Below are positions 17,180-26,191 of a stretch of 64,000 nt of DNA, one piece after another. A program made the translations under genes and the position numbers. Numbering within the stretch: position 1 is the first letter of the stretch; each line of letters begins with the position of its first letter. The DNA is from Mesobacillus subterraneus. GTDB taxonomy: Bacteria > Bacillota > Bacilli > Bacillales > Cytobacillaceae. Below the pieces are notes generated by a model that was given only the letters and a program-made list of their open reading frames with translations, ran no database searches and was not told where the DNA came from. The DNA lies in assembly GCF_020524355.2 (NCBI RefSeq), contig NZ_CP129019.1, positions 1,736,001 through 1,800,000 on the forward strand. The letters are read 5' to 3'.

Positions 17180-18262
17180 ATGATAACTTTAGGTCCAAGA
17201 GTATTAAAAACTGGAGTGGCCGTTGCACTTGCTTTATACATAACAGAATGGATTGGATTGGAGCCCCCGGTCTTTGCTGCAATCGCAGCAACCTTTACTA
17301 TCCAGCCATCGATTTATCGATCATGGAAGCAAGTGTTAGAGCAGTTCCAGGCAAATACACTCGGTGCGGTCATCGCGATAGCATCCATTTATTTATTCGG
17401 AAACAACCCGATTGTCATAGGGCTCGTAACTGTAATCGTTATACTCATAAGCTTGAAGCTTAAAATGGAAAGTTCCATATCATTAACGCTAATTACCGTT
17501 CTGATCATGATGAGTTCACAAGAATTTAACGGAGTTATAACAGCGGCAAACAAATTTATCATTGTCCTTGTTGGGATGGGCTCTGCTTTCCTTGTTAATT
17601 TAATCGTCTCGCCACCAAATTTCAACAAGAATTTTACTGAAACAATGAACAATAGCTTTAGAACTATGTCCTTGCTAATCAGGACAGCAATATCCAATGA
17701 ACTGACAGAAAAAACATTTCAGGATCAATGGAGTCAATTAAGAAAGGACGTAGCCAAGCTTGAAGATCTTTATAAAATCCTCGATGAGGAAAGAAAGAAA
17801 ATTTCAAAGGTAAAGCCTCTCGACGTGAGGGAATTGGTGGTGTTTAAGCAAATGCTTGCCTGCCTTCAGCAAGGCTTGAGACTGTTGGATATCGTTGAGG
17901 ACCATTTCTTTCAAAGCCGGCTTGAAAGGGAGGATACAGATGAATTTGATGAACAATTCGAAGAACTGATTCAATACCATGAAATGATTCTTCTAAAATA
18001 TTCTGGGAATATCAGAGAGCTAAATACGGATAGTTTTTTGCGACAAAGCGGGGAATTTCTTGAATCAATCATGGAAGACAGGGCAATAGACCGCAATGAT
18101 CGATTGCGTTTAACAATCATTGGTTCTGCAATTTATGACTACGCTTTTCAGCTTGACCGACTGAATGAGTTGATTGATCAGTATCAAAATAGAAAAGTGG
18201 ATACTGAAAACTCCAAAAGACTTTTTAAAGAACTTAATTTTTTAAAAAGGAAACGAAATTAA
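17180..18262 (+). CDS. FUSC/aromatic acid exporter family membrane protein
   Basis: A 360-aa protein with about five or six N-terminal spans (residues 1-145) containing AIAATFTIQPSIYRSWKQ, typical of the YgaE/YqjA-like aromatic-acid-exporter (FUSC-type) family, followed by a long helical cytoplasmic domain (about 150-350). A role in efflux is suggested by the family; the substrate is unknown. The gene starts at the ATG after GAGTGAGGGG. It stands alone between the divergent beta-helix gene and the protease gene. Confidence 0.8.
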   Translation: MITLGPRVLKTGVAVALALYITEWIGLEPPVFAAIAATFTIQPSIYRSWKQVLEQFQANTLGAVIAIASIYLFGNNPIVIGLVTVIVILISLKLKMESSISLTLITVLIMMSSQEFNGVITAANKFIIVLVGMGSAFLVNLIVSPPNFNKNFTETMNNSFRTMSLLIRTAISNELTEKTFQDQWSQLRKDVAKLEDLYKILDEERKKISKVKPLDVRELVVFKQMLACLQQGLRLLDIVEDHFFQSRLEREDTDEFDEQFEELIQYHEMILLKYSGNIRELNTDSFLRQSGEFLESIMEDRAIDRNDRLRLTIIGSAIYDYAFQLDRLNELIDQYQNRKVDTENSKRLFKELNFLKRKRN

Positions 18263-18416
18263 GCATATTTTCTTAATGAAGTATTTTCCTATGCCAGATA
18301 ACGGTATAAGACATTTAAAAGGTAAAATAAGGTCTTTATTCCTATAAAAAACATCTATTCCAAATAATAAAAATCTCCTATAATCTATATAGTTGCGATT
18401 AAGGAGACATTGGGAA

Positions 18417-19799
18417 ATGACAGAAGAAACGTTAGATGAGAAAAACCTGGTACATAAAAATGAGAATAAATATTTCTGGATTGTATTAAGTATTAGTATT
18501 GCTTCTTACATTCTTTTTGCTTTATCCATTGTTGGAATATTCATTATTGCAGCATTCATCTTGATTTCACTGGTGCTTCATGCATTGATGATTGGACAAA
18601 TTCGACTTAACGCGGTCAAAATCGGCGCTAATCAATTTCCGCTTATCCACTCTAAGGTCGAAGAACTATGTGTCAAAATGGGAATAAAGCGCATCCCTGA
18701 TATTTACGTGCTCCAATCTGGCGGAGTAATGAACGCTTTTGCGACACGTTTTTTCGGAAGGAATATGATCGTTGTATACTCCGAGATTTTCGACCTTATC
18801 GAACAAGGTGCCGAAGACGAACTTCAATTTGTGCTGGCGCATGAATTGGCTCATATAAAGCGAAATCACCTCGGAAAAATGATGTTCATCCTTCCTTCCA
18901 TGTGGATACCAGGGATTGCCGAAATGTATTTGCGAGCTTGTGAGTATACATGTGACCGCTATGCGGCCTTCTATACTGGCAATCCTGCAGCGGCAAAAAA
19001 CGCCCTTACCATGCTAGCAATAGGAAAAGTCTTATTTAGAAGCGTGAACAAAACAGAATATCTCGATCAAATCAATAAGGAAAAAGGATTTGTGGTCTGG
19101 CTGGCAGAGATCTTATCAACGCATCCCCCGCTTCCAAAAAGAATAAATGAAATTAGCGCATTTTTTGATGAAACTGATTCAGTCATTGTTCATTCCAAAA
19201 AATCAAGGGTGTTGTTTGCTGTTTTGACTGCTTCAGTTATTTTTACAAGTTTGGCCATGGTTGGGGGAGTTATGGTCTTTAAAGAATTCAGTTCAGCTTT
19301 CTTTGCAGAAGACGAATTTTTCGAAGAAGACATAGAAGCATCTGCATTAACTGATGCAGTTATTAGTGGGAATGCGAAGAAGGTTGCGAGTTTGATAGAA
19401 GATGGAGAAGATATCCATCAAATAGACTATTTTGGATACTCAGCTTTGGACTGGGCTATTATGGATGATAACCTCCAGATGGTTCAATTGCTTTTAGATT
19501 TAAAAGCCGACCCAAATTTCGAATCCGATTATGGCATGACACCGTTCATGACTGCCTCAGAAAAAGGATCTGAATCAATAATTAAGATCTTGCATGATGC
19601 TGGAGGCAATCCAAACTATCAAGAAATGAGTTCTGGTTATACAGCATTGACCTACGCTGTATTCAGTGGAGAAATTGAAACAGTAAAACTATTGATAGAG
19701 CTGGGGGCAGACAGCCAGCTGAAAGATTATTCGGGTATGACTGCGAGAATGCACGCTTTACAATCAGGTAAGCAGGAAATCGCAGATTTTTTAAAATAA
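18417..19799 (+). CDS. M48 metalloprotease fused to ankyrin repeats
   Basis: A 460-aa protein. Two N-terminal membrane spans (about 19-60) precede an M48/HtpX-like domain with zinc motif HELAH at 142-146 and the third ligand Glu in EYTCD at 176-180. A third span (about 274-300) leads to an acidic linker and four or so ankyrin repeats (about 320-458, e.g. GYSALDWAIMDDNLQMVQLLLD). HtpX enzymes cleave membrane proteins; a C-terminal ankyrin module is unusual and may select substrates. Start ATG at 18417 with AAGGAG upstream. An RDD gene follows 28 bases later. Confidence 0.87.
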   Translation: MTEETLDEKNLVHKNENKYFWIVLSISIASYILFALSIVGIFIIAAFILISLVLHALMIGQIRLNAVKIGANQFPLIHSKVEELCVKMGIKRIPDIYVLQSGGVMNAFATRFFGRNMIVVYSEIFDLIEQGAEDELQFVLAHELAHIKRNHLGKMMFILPSMWIPGIAEMYLRACEYTCDRYAAFYTGNPAAAKNALTMLAIGKVLFRSVNKTEYLDQINKEKGFVVWLAEILSTHPPLPKRINEISAFFDETDSVIVHSKKSRVLFAVLTASVIFTSLAMVGGVMVFKEFSSAFFAEDEFFEEDIEASALTDAVISGNAKKVASLIEDGEDIHQIDYFGYSALDWAIMDDNLQMVQLLLDLKADPNFESDYGMTPFMTASEKGSESIIKILHDAGGNPNYQEMSSGYTALTYAVFSGEIETVKLLIELGADSQLKDYSGMTARMHALQSGKQEIADFLK

Positions 19800-19827
19800 A
19801 TGAAAGAACAACTAGGAGGAAAAATCA

Positions 19828-20250
19828 ATGAATAGACCAGCTGGCTTTTGGGTAAGATTAGGTGCAGGAATTTTAGACGGGATAATTATCGGAGTGCCAC
19901 TTTTGATCATTAGTTACTTAGTAACCGGTAGTGCGGAAGAAAATGTTTTTACGTCCTCACTGAACCTGTTATACACTCTGCTTGTTCCTGTTTTATGGTC
20001 AGGATATACAGTAGGAAAGAAAATTGTGGGTGTAAGAATCGCTAAAGTGAATGGGGAAAAGCTAGGCTTCGGTACGATGTTAATGCGTACAATCGTGGCG
20101 GGACTGGTATACGTACTTACCTTAGGGATCGGTTTTATCGTCAGTGCCTTCATGGTAGGCATACGTGAGGATAAAAGAGCGATTCATGATTTCATAGCTG
20201 GAACTTATGTAACTTATGAAAAACCTAATGAAATTCACTATGAACAATGA
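19828..20250 (+). CDS. RDD family membrane protein
   Basis: A 140-aa protein with about three membrane spans. It starts with the RDD signature region (AGFWVRLGAGILDGIIIG, residues 5-22) and ends with the conserved REDKRAIHDFIAGTYV. Function of the family is largely unknown, though some members are linked to ion transport. AGGAGG lies 9 bases before the ATG and 28 bases after the protease gene, so the two very likely form an operon ended by the terminator at 20266-20293. Confidence 0.86.
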   Translation: MNRPAGFWVRLGAGILDGIIIGVPLLIISYLVTGSAEENVFTSSLNLLYTLLVPVLWSGYTVGKKIVGVRIAKVNGEKLGFGTMLMRTIVAGLVYVLTLGIGFIVSAFMVGIREDKRAIHDFIAGTYVTYEKPNEIHYEQ

Positions 20251-20265
20251 ATTAGAGCATTTTCG

Positions 20266-20293
20266 GACACCTGGATTGCCAGGTGTCTTTTTG
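20266..20293 (+). terminator. Terminator of the protease-RDD operon
   Basis: GACACCTGG pairs with CCAGGTGTC and continues into TTTTTG. Confidence 0.85.
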
Positions 20294-20336
20294 TGGGAAA
20301 ATTTGGTGATTAAATTGCTGTTTTTATGTTATATTG

Positions 20337-20510
20337 TTAAAAAGAAAAAGCAGAATGAGTAATTGGGTCCAATTTCATTAGCGTTCTAGCGACCTTCTTT
20401 TTGCCTTCAACTTTTTCCTGAATCAACAATATATCCGGTGCTTTGCTATGTCCCATATCTAAAAATGGATGGTTATAGAAGGTTTTGTATCTTTCAGGTA
20501 AAAATTTCAT
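20337..20510 (-). CDS. Possible 57-aa small protein
   Basis: A minus-strand open frame from ATG (20508-20510) to TAA (20337-20339), starting MKFLPERYKTFYNHPF and rich in Lys, Asp and Glu like a real protein. No Shine-Dalgarno sequence is seen upstream of the ATG on that strand. It could be a real small gene, a remnant, or chance. It fills the gap between the RDD terminator and the Clp-N/GNAT gene. No family is recognised. Confidence 0.25.
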   Translation of the reverse strand: MKFLPERYKTFYNHPFLDMGHSKAPDILLIQEKVEGKKKVARTLMKLDPITHSAFSF

Positions 20511-20525
20511 TTAAGGGGGGCTAGA

Positions 20526-21371
20526 ATGGTGTTAAAGGATGGTTTGCTTACCAAACAAATGTCAATAGCCTTCGGCAAAGCAGAGCAAGAGTGCAAACAG
20601 GCGGGAAGCCCTTTCCTGATGCCTGAGCATCTTTTGATTGGCTGCTTGGATGATGGCTCCTCCACAATGAAAGAAGCAAAACAAAAATGCGGAATCGATA
20701 TTGATGTTTTAAAGAAACAATATTTCTTAAGTTATGAAAATCTTTCTTTTGAACGCTGTGAACCTCTTGAAATTCCAATTAGTGTAACTACAAAGCTAGT
20801 GATTGAACAAGCAATCAGCTACATGAGAAACTACAATCAGATTTATCTTAACGAAGGACATGTCCTGAAAGCTTTAATCATGACCGGACAAACTGAAAAA
20901 ATATTGACTCAGGCTCAGAATAACATTCTACTCAGTGTTGCTACAGTATCCAGGGACATGTACTTGGATTTAACAACCTACAAAAAACAAAAAGACGTGT
21001 TATCGAATATAAAAATGGTTAACGATCGGGACGCTGAAGGACTAGTCCGGTTCATAATCAAAGAATTTGGTTCCCGTTGGACGGAGTCAATCAAACTTGA
21101 GTTCAGGAAGCCTCAATCCTCCATCTTTATTTGCAAAGATCAAGAAGGTGATATCGTGGGATTTGCTGCCTTTGACATTCATCAACCAGGTCATTTTGGT
21201 CCGATGGGTGTCGCGAAAAACAAGAGAGCTGAAGGAATTGGTGAATCATTGCTGCATGTGTGCCTGGTAAGAATGCAAAAACGAGGTTATAAGGAAATTG
21301 TCATCGATAATGCCGGACCTATCGAATTTTATGAGAAAACTTGTAACGCTAAAGTCGTTCCTATTAAATAG
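20526..21371 (+). CDS. Clp N-domain fused to a GNAT acetyltransferase
   Basis: A 281-aa protein with two parts. Residues about 8-135 resemble the double Clp_N repeat of ClpC/ClpA chaperones (LTKQMSIAFGKAEQECKQAG then FLMPEHLLIGCL; second repeat near NEGHVLKALI). Residues about 150-280 form a GNAT domain with acetyl-CoA loop KNKRAEGIGESLL. No AAA+ ATPase domain is present. In ClpC the N-domain binds adaptors and phosphoarginine; here it may recruit an acetyltransferase to such targets (inference). RBS AAGGGGGGCTAG. A terminator follows at 21515-21543. Confidence 0.82.
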   Translation: MVLKDGLLTKQMSIAFGKAEQECKQAGSPFLMPEHLLIGCLDDGSSTMKEAKQKCGIDIDVLKKQYFLSYENLSFERCEPLEIPISVTTKLVIEQAISYMRNYNQIYLNEGHVLKALIMTGQTEKILTQAQNNILLSVATVSRDMYLDLTTYKKQKDVLSNIKMVNDRDAEGLVRFIIKEFGSRWTESIKLEFRKPQSSIFICKDQEGDIVGFAAFDIHQPGHFGPMGVAKNKRAEGIGESLLHVCLVRMQKRGYKEIVIDNAGPIEFYEKTCNAKVVPIK

Positions 21372-21514
21372 ATAATACCATGCAGATTCTATAGCCATCA
21401 GAAAGGAGTAAAGTTTTGCTGATAACGCAAAGACAATATAATAATAAAAGGAATTGTAATTGGGAAACTTGAGAAAGAGATAGAGCAAGCTAAATAAAGC
21501 GGATTCGAATTGGT

Positions 21515-21543
21515 AAAGGCTTCTTTTTGGGGGAAGCCTTTTC
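21515..21543 (+). terminator. Terminator
   Basis: AAAGGCTTC pairs with GAAGCCTTTT around a T/G-rich loop. It is 145 bases past the Clp-N/GNAT stop; in the rest of the 21372-21734 gap I see nothing beyond A+T-rich sequence leading to the ppc start. Confidence 0.7.
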
Positions 21544-21734
21544 ATTGATATGATGTACTTCTAAGAGCATTTAGGTGGAAAATAAAATGCGGAGAATCTA
21601 CACTAATAATAAGGTATGTTACATAAAATTCACTCAAAAAAAACCCCATGATATGCTTATCACTTCACAATCTCGGCACTTTTATGATATATTAATATTT
21701 AAAATATTCTTACAAGTTTTAGGAAGGTGACAAA

Positions 21735-24497
21735 ATGACATCAGGAATTGAAGTGAACGATAGCAGTTTGCCATTGCGCCGGGATGTAAAAATGCTTGGA
21801 AACATCCTAGGTGATATTCTAGTCTACCATGGCGGAGTGGAATTATTCGAAAAAGTAGAAAAAATCCGAGCAATGTGCAAAACATTAAGGAGTGAACATG
21901 AACGAGATACATACCCTGCTTTAAAAGAGGAAATATCAGGCTTGTCTGTCCCTATGAGAAGAAATATTATCCGGGCATTTTCAGTATATTTTCACTTAAT
22001 TAACGCTGCTGAACAAAATCATCGGATCCGCAGGCGCCGCGACTATCTGCTCAAGTCTGAAACCAGCTCACAGCCTGGCTCTATTGAAGCAGCCATCCTT
22101 TCTTTGAAAGACAATTATATATCCTCAGATATCATTCAAAATGTACTGAATACCATTTCATTGGAATTGATTATTACAGCTCATCCTACGGAAGCCACTA
22201 AACGTTCAATCCTTGAGATCCAGAAAAGGATAGCAGGTAACCTTAAAAGTCTGGACAATCCACTCTTGTCCAAGAAAGAGCGTGATAGGATCGAAGAAAG
22301 CTTATTTAATGAGGTTTCTGTCCTGTGGCAGACTGATGAATTGAGGGATCGTAAGCCGACTGTCATTGATGAAGTCAGAAATGGACTTTATTATTTTGAC
22401 CAGACATTATTCGATGTCCTGCCTGAAATCCATCAGGAAGTTGAAACTAGCCTGAAAGGCCATTATCCAGAGCATGAATGGAAAGTACCTCACTTCCTAA
22501 GATTTGGTTCATGGATCGGCGGTGACAGGGATGGGAATCCAAATGTTACTCCAGCTATTACATGGGAAACATTGCAAAGACATAGGCGTCTTGTACTCAA
22601 AAAGTATAAAGCCGTATTAGTTGATTTGATGAAGCGTTTCAGCCATTCAACAACAAGGGCATCAGTTAGTGAAGAGTTAATCTCATCAGTTATTAAAGAT
22701 GAAGAAAGATATTTAACGGCTGATCAAAAATGGAATATTGAAGGCGAGGTTTATCGCCGCAAATTTGCTATTATCATTCAAAGACTTAAAGAAGCTGGAA
22801 AATCTGATATTGGCTATAAATCATCAGAGGAAATGCTTGAAGACCTTCTTGTCATAAAAAATAGTATTTATCAGCATCATCCTGTTCATCATGAACTCAA
22901 AACTTTGCAAAAGTTGATCAGGCAAGTCCAGTTGTTCGGATTCCATCTTGCTACATTGGATATTCGTAACCATAGCGGTGAACATGAAGCTGCAATCGCT
23001 GAAATACTGAAGAAGGTTGGAATCAATCGGGATTATGCTTCCCTTTCAGAAGATGAAAAGCAGGAGTTACTCGTCAAAATTCTTGAAGACCCACGTCCAT
23101 TGCTTCTTCTTCATGAGGATTATTCGAAAGAGACTCAAGAAATGCTTCAAGTTTTTGAGATGATCAAACGGGCACACAATGAATTCGGGAAGCGTTCAAT
23201 TTCTGTTTATCTAGTGAGTATGACTCAATCCGCGAGCGATTTGCTTGAAGTGCTTGTCCTTGCTAAAGAAGCTGGCATTTACAGACTCCATACGGATGGA
23301 ACGTTCGAGACCGACCTGAACGTCGCTCCTTTGCTAGAAACAATCGATGATTTAACAGCGGGTCCAAAAATTATGGAAACATTATTCAAGTTGCCAATTT
23401 ACCGCAATCATTTGAATAAAATGGGGGACCAGCAGGAAATCATGCTAGGGTACTCAGATGGAAGCAAGGATGGCGGAACTTTGACAGCCAACTGGAAGCT
23501 TTACAAAGCCCAGCTTGAAATCAATGAAATGGCGAAGAAATATCATATCGGTTTGAAGTTTTTCCATGGCAGAGGAGGTTCACTAGGCCGTGGAGGCGGA
23601 CCATTGAATAAAAGCCTGCTTTCCCAGCCTGTCGAAACTCTTGGTCAGGGAGTCAAAATTACTGAGCAAGGTGAAGTTCTTTCATCTCGTTATCTGTTGA
23701 AGGATATTGCCTATAGGAGCCTTGAGCAGGCTACATCTACGATGATGAAGGCTGCAGCAAATGTTCTGAAGGAATCTGAACAGGGTCATTTGCGTGACCA
23801 AAGATGGGTGGATGCAATCGAGCAAATTTCTGCTGTTTCCTTAAGAAAATATCAATCGCTTGTTTTTGAAGATCCAGATTTTATCACCTATTTCAACCAA
23901 GCTACACCGTTGAAAGAACTAGCTGAACTGAATATCGGTTCACGTCCGATGAGCCGTAAAAACAGTGCTAAATTCGAGAATCTTCGTGCTATACCATGGG
24001 TATTCGCCTGGACACAAAGCAGGCAGCTCCTCCCTGCATGGTATGCGGCTGGAACCGGCTTGCAGAGCTTTGCACAGGAAAGGCCCGATAATTTAAAGGT
24101 CTTGCAGGAAATGTATGAAGAGTGGCCCTTCTTCCGAAGTACTGTTGATAATCTGCAGATGGCTTTGATGAAAGCCGATATCACAACAGCACAGGAATAT
24201 ACTTCACTTGTAGAAGATAAAGCAATTGCTGACCGCATCTTTGGCAACATTCTAGAGGAGTATGAACGAACCAAGAATATCCTTTTGCAAATTACAGAGG
24301 ATGAAGAACTTCTTGACCATACACCGAATATCAAAGACTCTGTCCATAGACGAAATCCATATGTAGATCCGCTTAACTTTATTCAAGTGGAATTGATTAA
24401 AGAACTTCGAGAAGATGAAGATCCGGATGATGAGTTATTGACTCAGGTCTTATTAACTATCAGCGGCGTTGCTGCAGGATTAAGAAATACAGGTTGA
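21735..24497 (+). CDS. ppc: Phosphoenolpyruvate carboxylase
   Basis: A 920-aa enzyme that carboxylates phosphoenolpyruvate with bicarbonate to oxaloacetate, replenishing the citric acid cycle. Full length for the bacterial family. The catalytic-His region TAHPTEATKRSI is at about residues 153-164, and the glycine loop FHGRGGSLGRGGGP at about 615-628. GSWIGGDRDGNPNV, another conserved block, is present. The C-terminus ends in ...GLRNTG, the standard family ending. GGAAGGTGACAAA precedes the ATG. A strong terminator follows. Many Bacillus species use pyruvate carboxylase instead, so ppc is an additional anaplerotic route here. Confidence 0.97.
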   Translation: MTSGIEVNDSSLPLRRDVKMLGNILGDILVYHGGVELFEKVEKIRAMCKTLRSEHERDTYPALKEEISGLSVPMRRNIIRAFSVYFHLINAAEQNHRIRRRRDYLLKSETSSQPGSIEAAILSLKDNYISSDIIQNVLNTISLELIITAHPTEATKRSILEIQKRIAGNLKSLDNPLLSKKERDRIEESLFNEVSVLWQTDELRDRKPTVIDEVRNGLYYFDQTLFDVLPEIHQEVETSLKGHYPEHEWKVPHFLRFGSWIGGDRDGNPNVTPAITWETLQRHRRLVLKKYKAVLVDLMKRFSHSTTRASVSEELISSVIKDEERYLTADQKWNIEGEVYRRKFAIIIQRLKEAGKSDIGYKSSEEMLEDLLVIKNSIYQHHPVHHELKTLQKLIRQVQLFGFHLATLDIRNHSGEHEAAIAEILKKVGINRDYASLSEDEKQELLVKILEDPRPLLLLHEDYSKETQEMLQVFEMIKRAHNEFGKRSISVYLVSMTQSASDLLEVLVLAKEAGIYRLHTDGTFETDLNVAPLLETIDDLTAGPKIMETLFKLPIYRNHLNKMGDQQEIMLGYSDGSKDGGTLTANWKLYKAQLEINEMAKKYHIGLKFFHGRGGSLGRGGGPLNKSLLSQPVETLGQGVKITEQGEVLSSRYLLKDIAYRSLEQATSTMMKAAANVLKESEQGHLRDQRWVDAIEQISAVSLRKYQSLVFEDPDFITYFNQATPLKELAELNIGSRPMSRKNSAKFENLRAIPWVFAWTQSRQLLPAWYAAGTGLQSFAQERPDNLKVLQEMYEEWPFFRSTVDNLQMALMKADITTAQEYTSLVEDKAIADRIFGNILEEYERTKNILLQITEDEELLDHTPNIKDSVHRRNPYVDPLNFIQVELIKELREDEDPDDELLTQVLLTISGVAAGLRNTG

Positions 24498-24499
24498 TA

Positions 24500-24529
24500 A
24501 AAAGACCCGCCACTTGGCGGGTCTCTTTA
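24500..24529 (+). terminator. Terminator of ppc
   Basis: GACCCGCC-ACTT-GGCGGGTC followed by TCTTTAA directly after the ppc stop. Confidence 0.88.
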
Positions 24530-24575
24530 ATTAATATGGCAGCAAATTTTGCTTAACAGGATCGAAAGGGCACTA

Positions 24576-25037
24576 CTAGAAAGTCAGTTTCATTTGCCTT
24601 TCGAAAGTAACATGAGTTAAAATTTCATGGTTAAGTGTTTTAGCCATTTTCATAGTAAGATTCAGTATTTTCTGAATGCCTTCTTGGTGACCGTTTTTAA
24701 TCGCAAGCCCGTCACATTGAATTTCACTTTCTATGCTCAATTGTTGTTCTAGCACCGGATATTCAATATGACCAAGTTCATGCCAGATAATTGCTTCTTT
24801 TATTTCTTTGTCAGCGCAGAAAGTTGGATAGTCATAGACAACGATGAACCAATCGAATTCAGCTTCATAAGATTTATAAAATAAGGTAAGGATCCTGGAA
24901 TCGATATCCCATATATCAAGCCATTTCCCATTCCTAAGCCCGAAAGTCCTTAATACTGCCTCCTTATTTTCTATGATGGCAATTTTTCCATTGACCTCGT
25001 AATTCTCCTGATTTAAAAGTTCACCGATGCATTTCAA
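24576..25037 (-). CDS. Putative zinc metallopeptidase-like protein (HExxH)
   Basis: A 153-aa protein with HELGH at residues 86-90 preceded by a hydrophobic helix (EAIIWHELGH), the zinc-binding motif of many metallopeptidases and of ImmA/IrrE-like proteins; a downstream acidic ESEIQCDGLA could give the third ligand. The rest is not recognised, so the family is uncertain and activity is inference. TTG at 25037 is the start, with GAGGAGGAATTAT upstream. It is convergent with ppc. Confidence 0.68.
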   Translation of the reverse strand: MKCIGELLNQENYEVNGKIAIIENKEAVLRTFGLRNGKWLDIWDIDSRILTLFYKSYEAEFDWFIVVYDYPTFCADKEIKEAIIWHELGHIEYPVLEQQLSIESEIQCDGLAIKNGHQEGIQKILNLTMKMAKTLNHEILTHVTFERQMKLTF

Positions 25038-25137
25038 ATAATTCCTCCTCTAAACGAAGTCTTGTTATTATTGTTAAATATATTAGGTATTGTTAAACAA
25101 CATGAGTAAAATAAAAACAGAAGGGAGGGAGCTGTGA

Positions 25138-25419
25138 ATGCTCTGTTCGCACAGTTATTGGAAAGTAGACCGCAGGATTGAAGATAATGAACAAGTTTAT
25201 GAAGAAATCGAACAATTCATAAAAATGTATCATGACAGGATCACCACAGCTTCTGACATTTTTCATCTGCGCGATATATTGGATATTACATTTAAAAAAA
25301 TGTCAGGAGGGATGGGATTTCTTTATTTGCATACAACAAGAGGAGTGTATTCCTTCTGTACGGATGCGAAGCCGGATCGTCTTATCGAGATGTATAAAGA
25401 AATCAAACATCAAAATTAG
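25138..25419 (+). CDS. Hypothetical 93-aa protein
   Basis: A small protein beginning MLCSHSYWKVDRR with a mixed alpha/beta composition and no membrane segment. No family is recognised. GGAGGGAG lies close upstream of the ATG. It is divergent from the HExxH gene, so the two may share a regulatory region. A strong hairpin begins 27 bases after its stop and may serve as its terminator. Confidence 0.65.
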   Translation: MLCSHSYWKVDRRIEDNEQVYEEIEQFIKMYHDRITTASDIFHLRDILDITFKKMSGGMGFLYLHTTRGVYSFCTDAKPDRLIEMYKEIKHQN

Positions 25420-25444
25420 CCCAATTTACATATCTAACAGCAAA

Positions 25445-25477
25445 AAATCACACTCTATATACAAAGGGTGTGATTTT
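25445..25477 (+). promoter_or_regulatory. Hairpin covering the next gene's ribosome binding site
   Basis: AAAATCACACTC pairs with GGGTGTGATTTT across a 10-base loop (one T-G pair). The right arm contains the only Shine-Dalgarno-like sequence (AAAGGGTG) for the ATG at 25478, and ends in TTTT. It can be read as a terminator of the 93-aa gene, a translational lock on the following gene, or both. Confidence 0.6.
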
Positions 25478-26086
25478 ATGCTTTCTTCAACGCTTGGTGC
25501 AATTGGATCCCAATTGAATGATATCATGATGATTTTAAACTCCATTTCTCTCCAGGAACTATTAGATGCTGAGGCCAAATATCATAAGGTATTAAGGACG
25601 TATTGGTATGAAAATAACTTCCTTACTTATAAATGGTGGTTTCTCTTGGTTCTTTCCATCGTCCCGGCCATTATCTGGTGGGTACGGGTTGATAAGACAA
25701 AGCTTATTGAAAATACTGCGTTTGGCTTATTTTATGGTGTAACAGCTATCTTTCTGGATTCAATCGGCAGCAATGCTATGGTATGGACATATCCAGTCAG
25801 GCTCACACCATATTTAAATCCGCAGCTTTATCCGTATGATGTGGGAGTAGTGATTATCCCTTTTATGATGGTCTATCAAAAATTCAGCAGTTCATTAAAG
25901 AAATTTTTTATCGCTACAGGTATGTTATCTCTTTTTCTCGCCTTTATTGCAGAACCTTACATGGTCTACCTGGGGATTTATAAAGAAATTACCTGGAAAC
26001 ATATTTATTCATTTCCAATTTACTGGTTGATAGGTCTAATGTGCTGGGCAATCATTAAAAAGTTTAAATCTTATTCTAAAAAGTGA
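25478..26086 (+). CDS. CBO0543 family membrane protein
   Basis: A 202-aa protein with about five membrane spans and the Trp-rich KWWFLLVLSIVPAIIWW segment typical of the CBO0543 family, found mostly in spore-forming Firmicutes. Its function is unknown. The first 45 residues are soluble and helical. The start ATG sits immediately after a stable hairpin that includes its ribosome binding site. A terminator follows the stop codon. Confidence 0.8.
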   Translation: MLSSTLGAIGSQLNDIMMILNSISLQELLDAEAKYHKVLRTYWYENNFLTYKWWFLLVLSIVPAIIWWVRVDKTKLIENTAFGLFYGVTAIFLDSIGSNAMVWTYPVRLTPYLNPQLYPYDVGVVIIPFMMVYQKFSSSLKKFFIATGMLSLFLAFIAEPYMVYLGIYKEITWKHIYSFPIYWLIGLMCWAIIKKFKSYSKK

Positions 26087-26089
26087 ATC

Positions 26090-26116
26090 ATCCCTGGCTT
26101 AAGGTCAGGGATTTTT
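26090..26116 (+). terminator. Terminator
   Basis: ATCCCTG pairs with CAGGGAT and runs into TTTT after the CBO0543 gene. Confidence 0.78.
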
Positions 26117-26191
26117 ATGATATATTGGTTTTGTAGAGGCTCTTTTACCAATCATTTTTTCGAAAGCCTTTGTAGTAAAGGAAGTGGAATA

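Noticed and set aside
21372..21734. T-box or riboswitch upstream of ppc
   Set aside because: Only one simple terminator hairpin was found; no conserved aptamer core.
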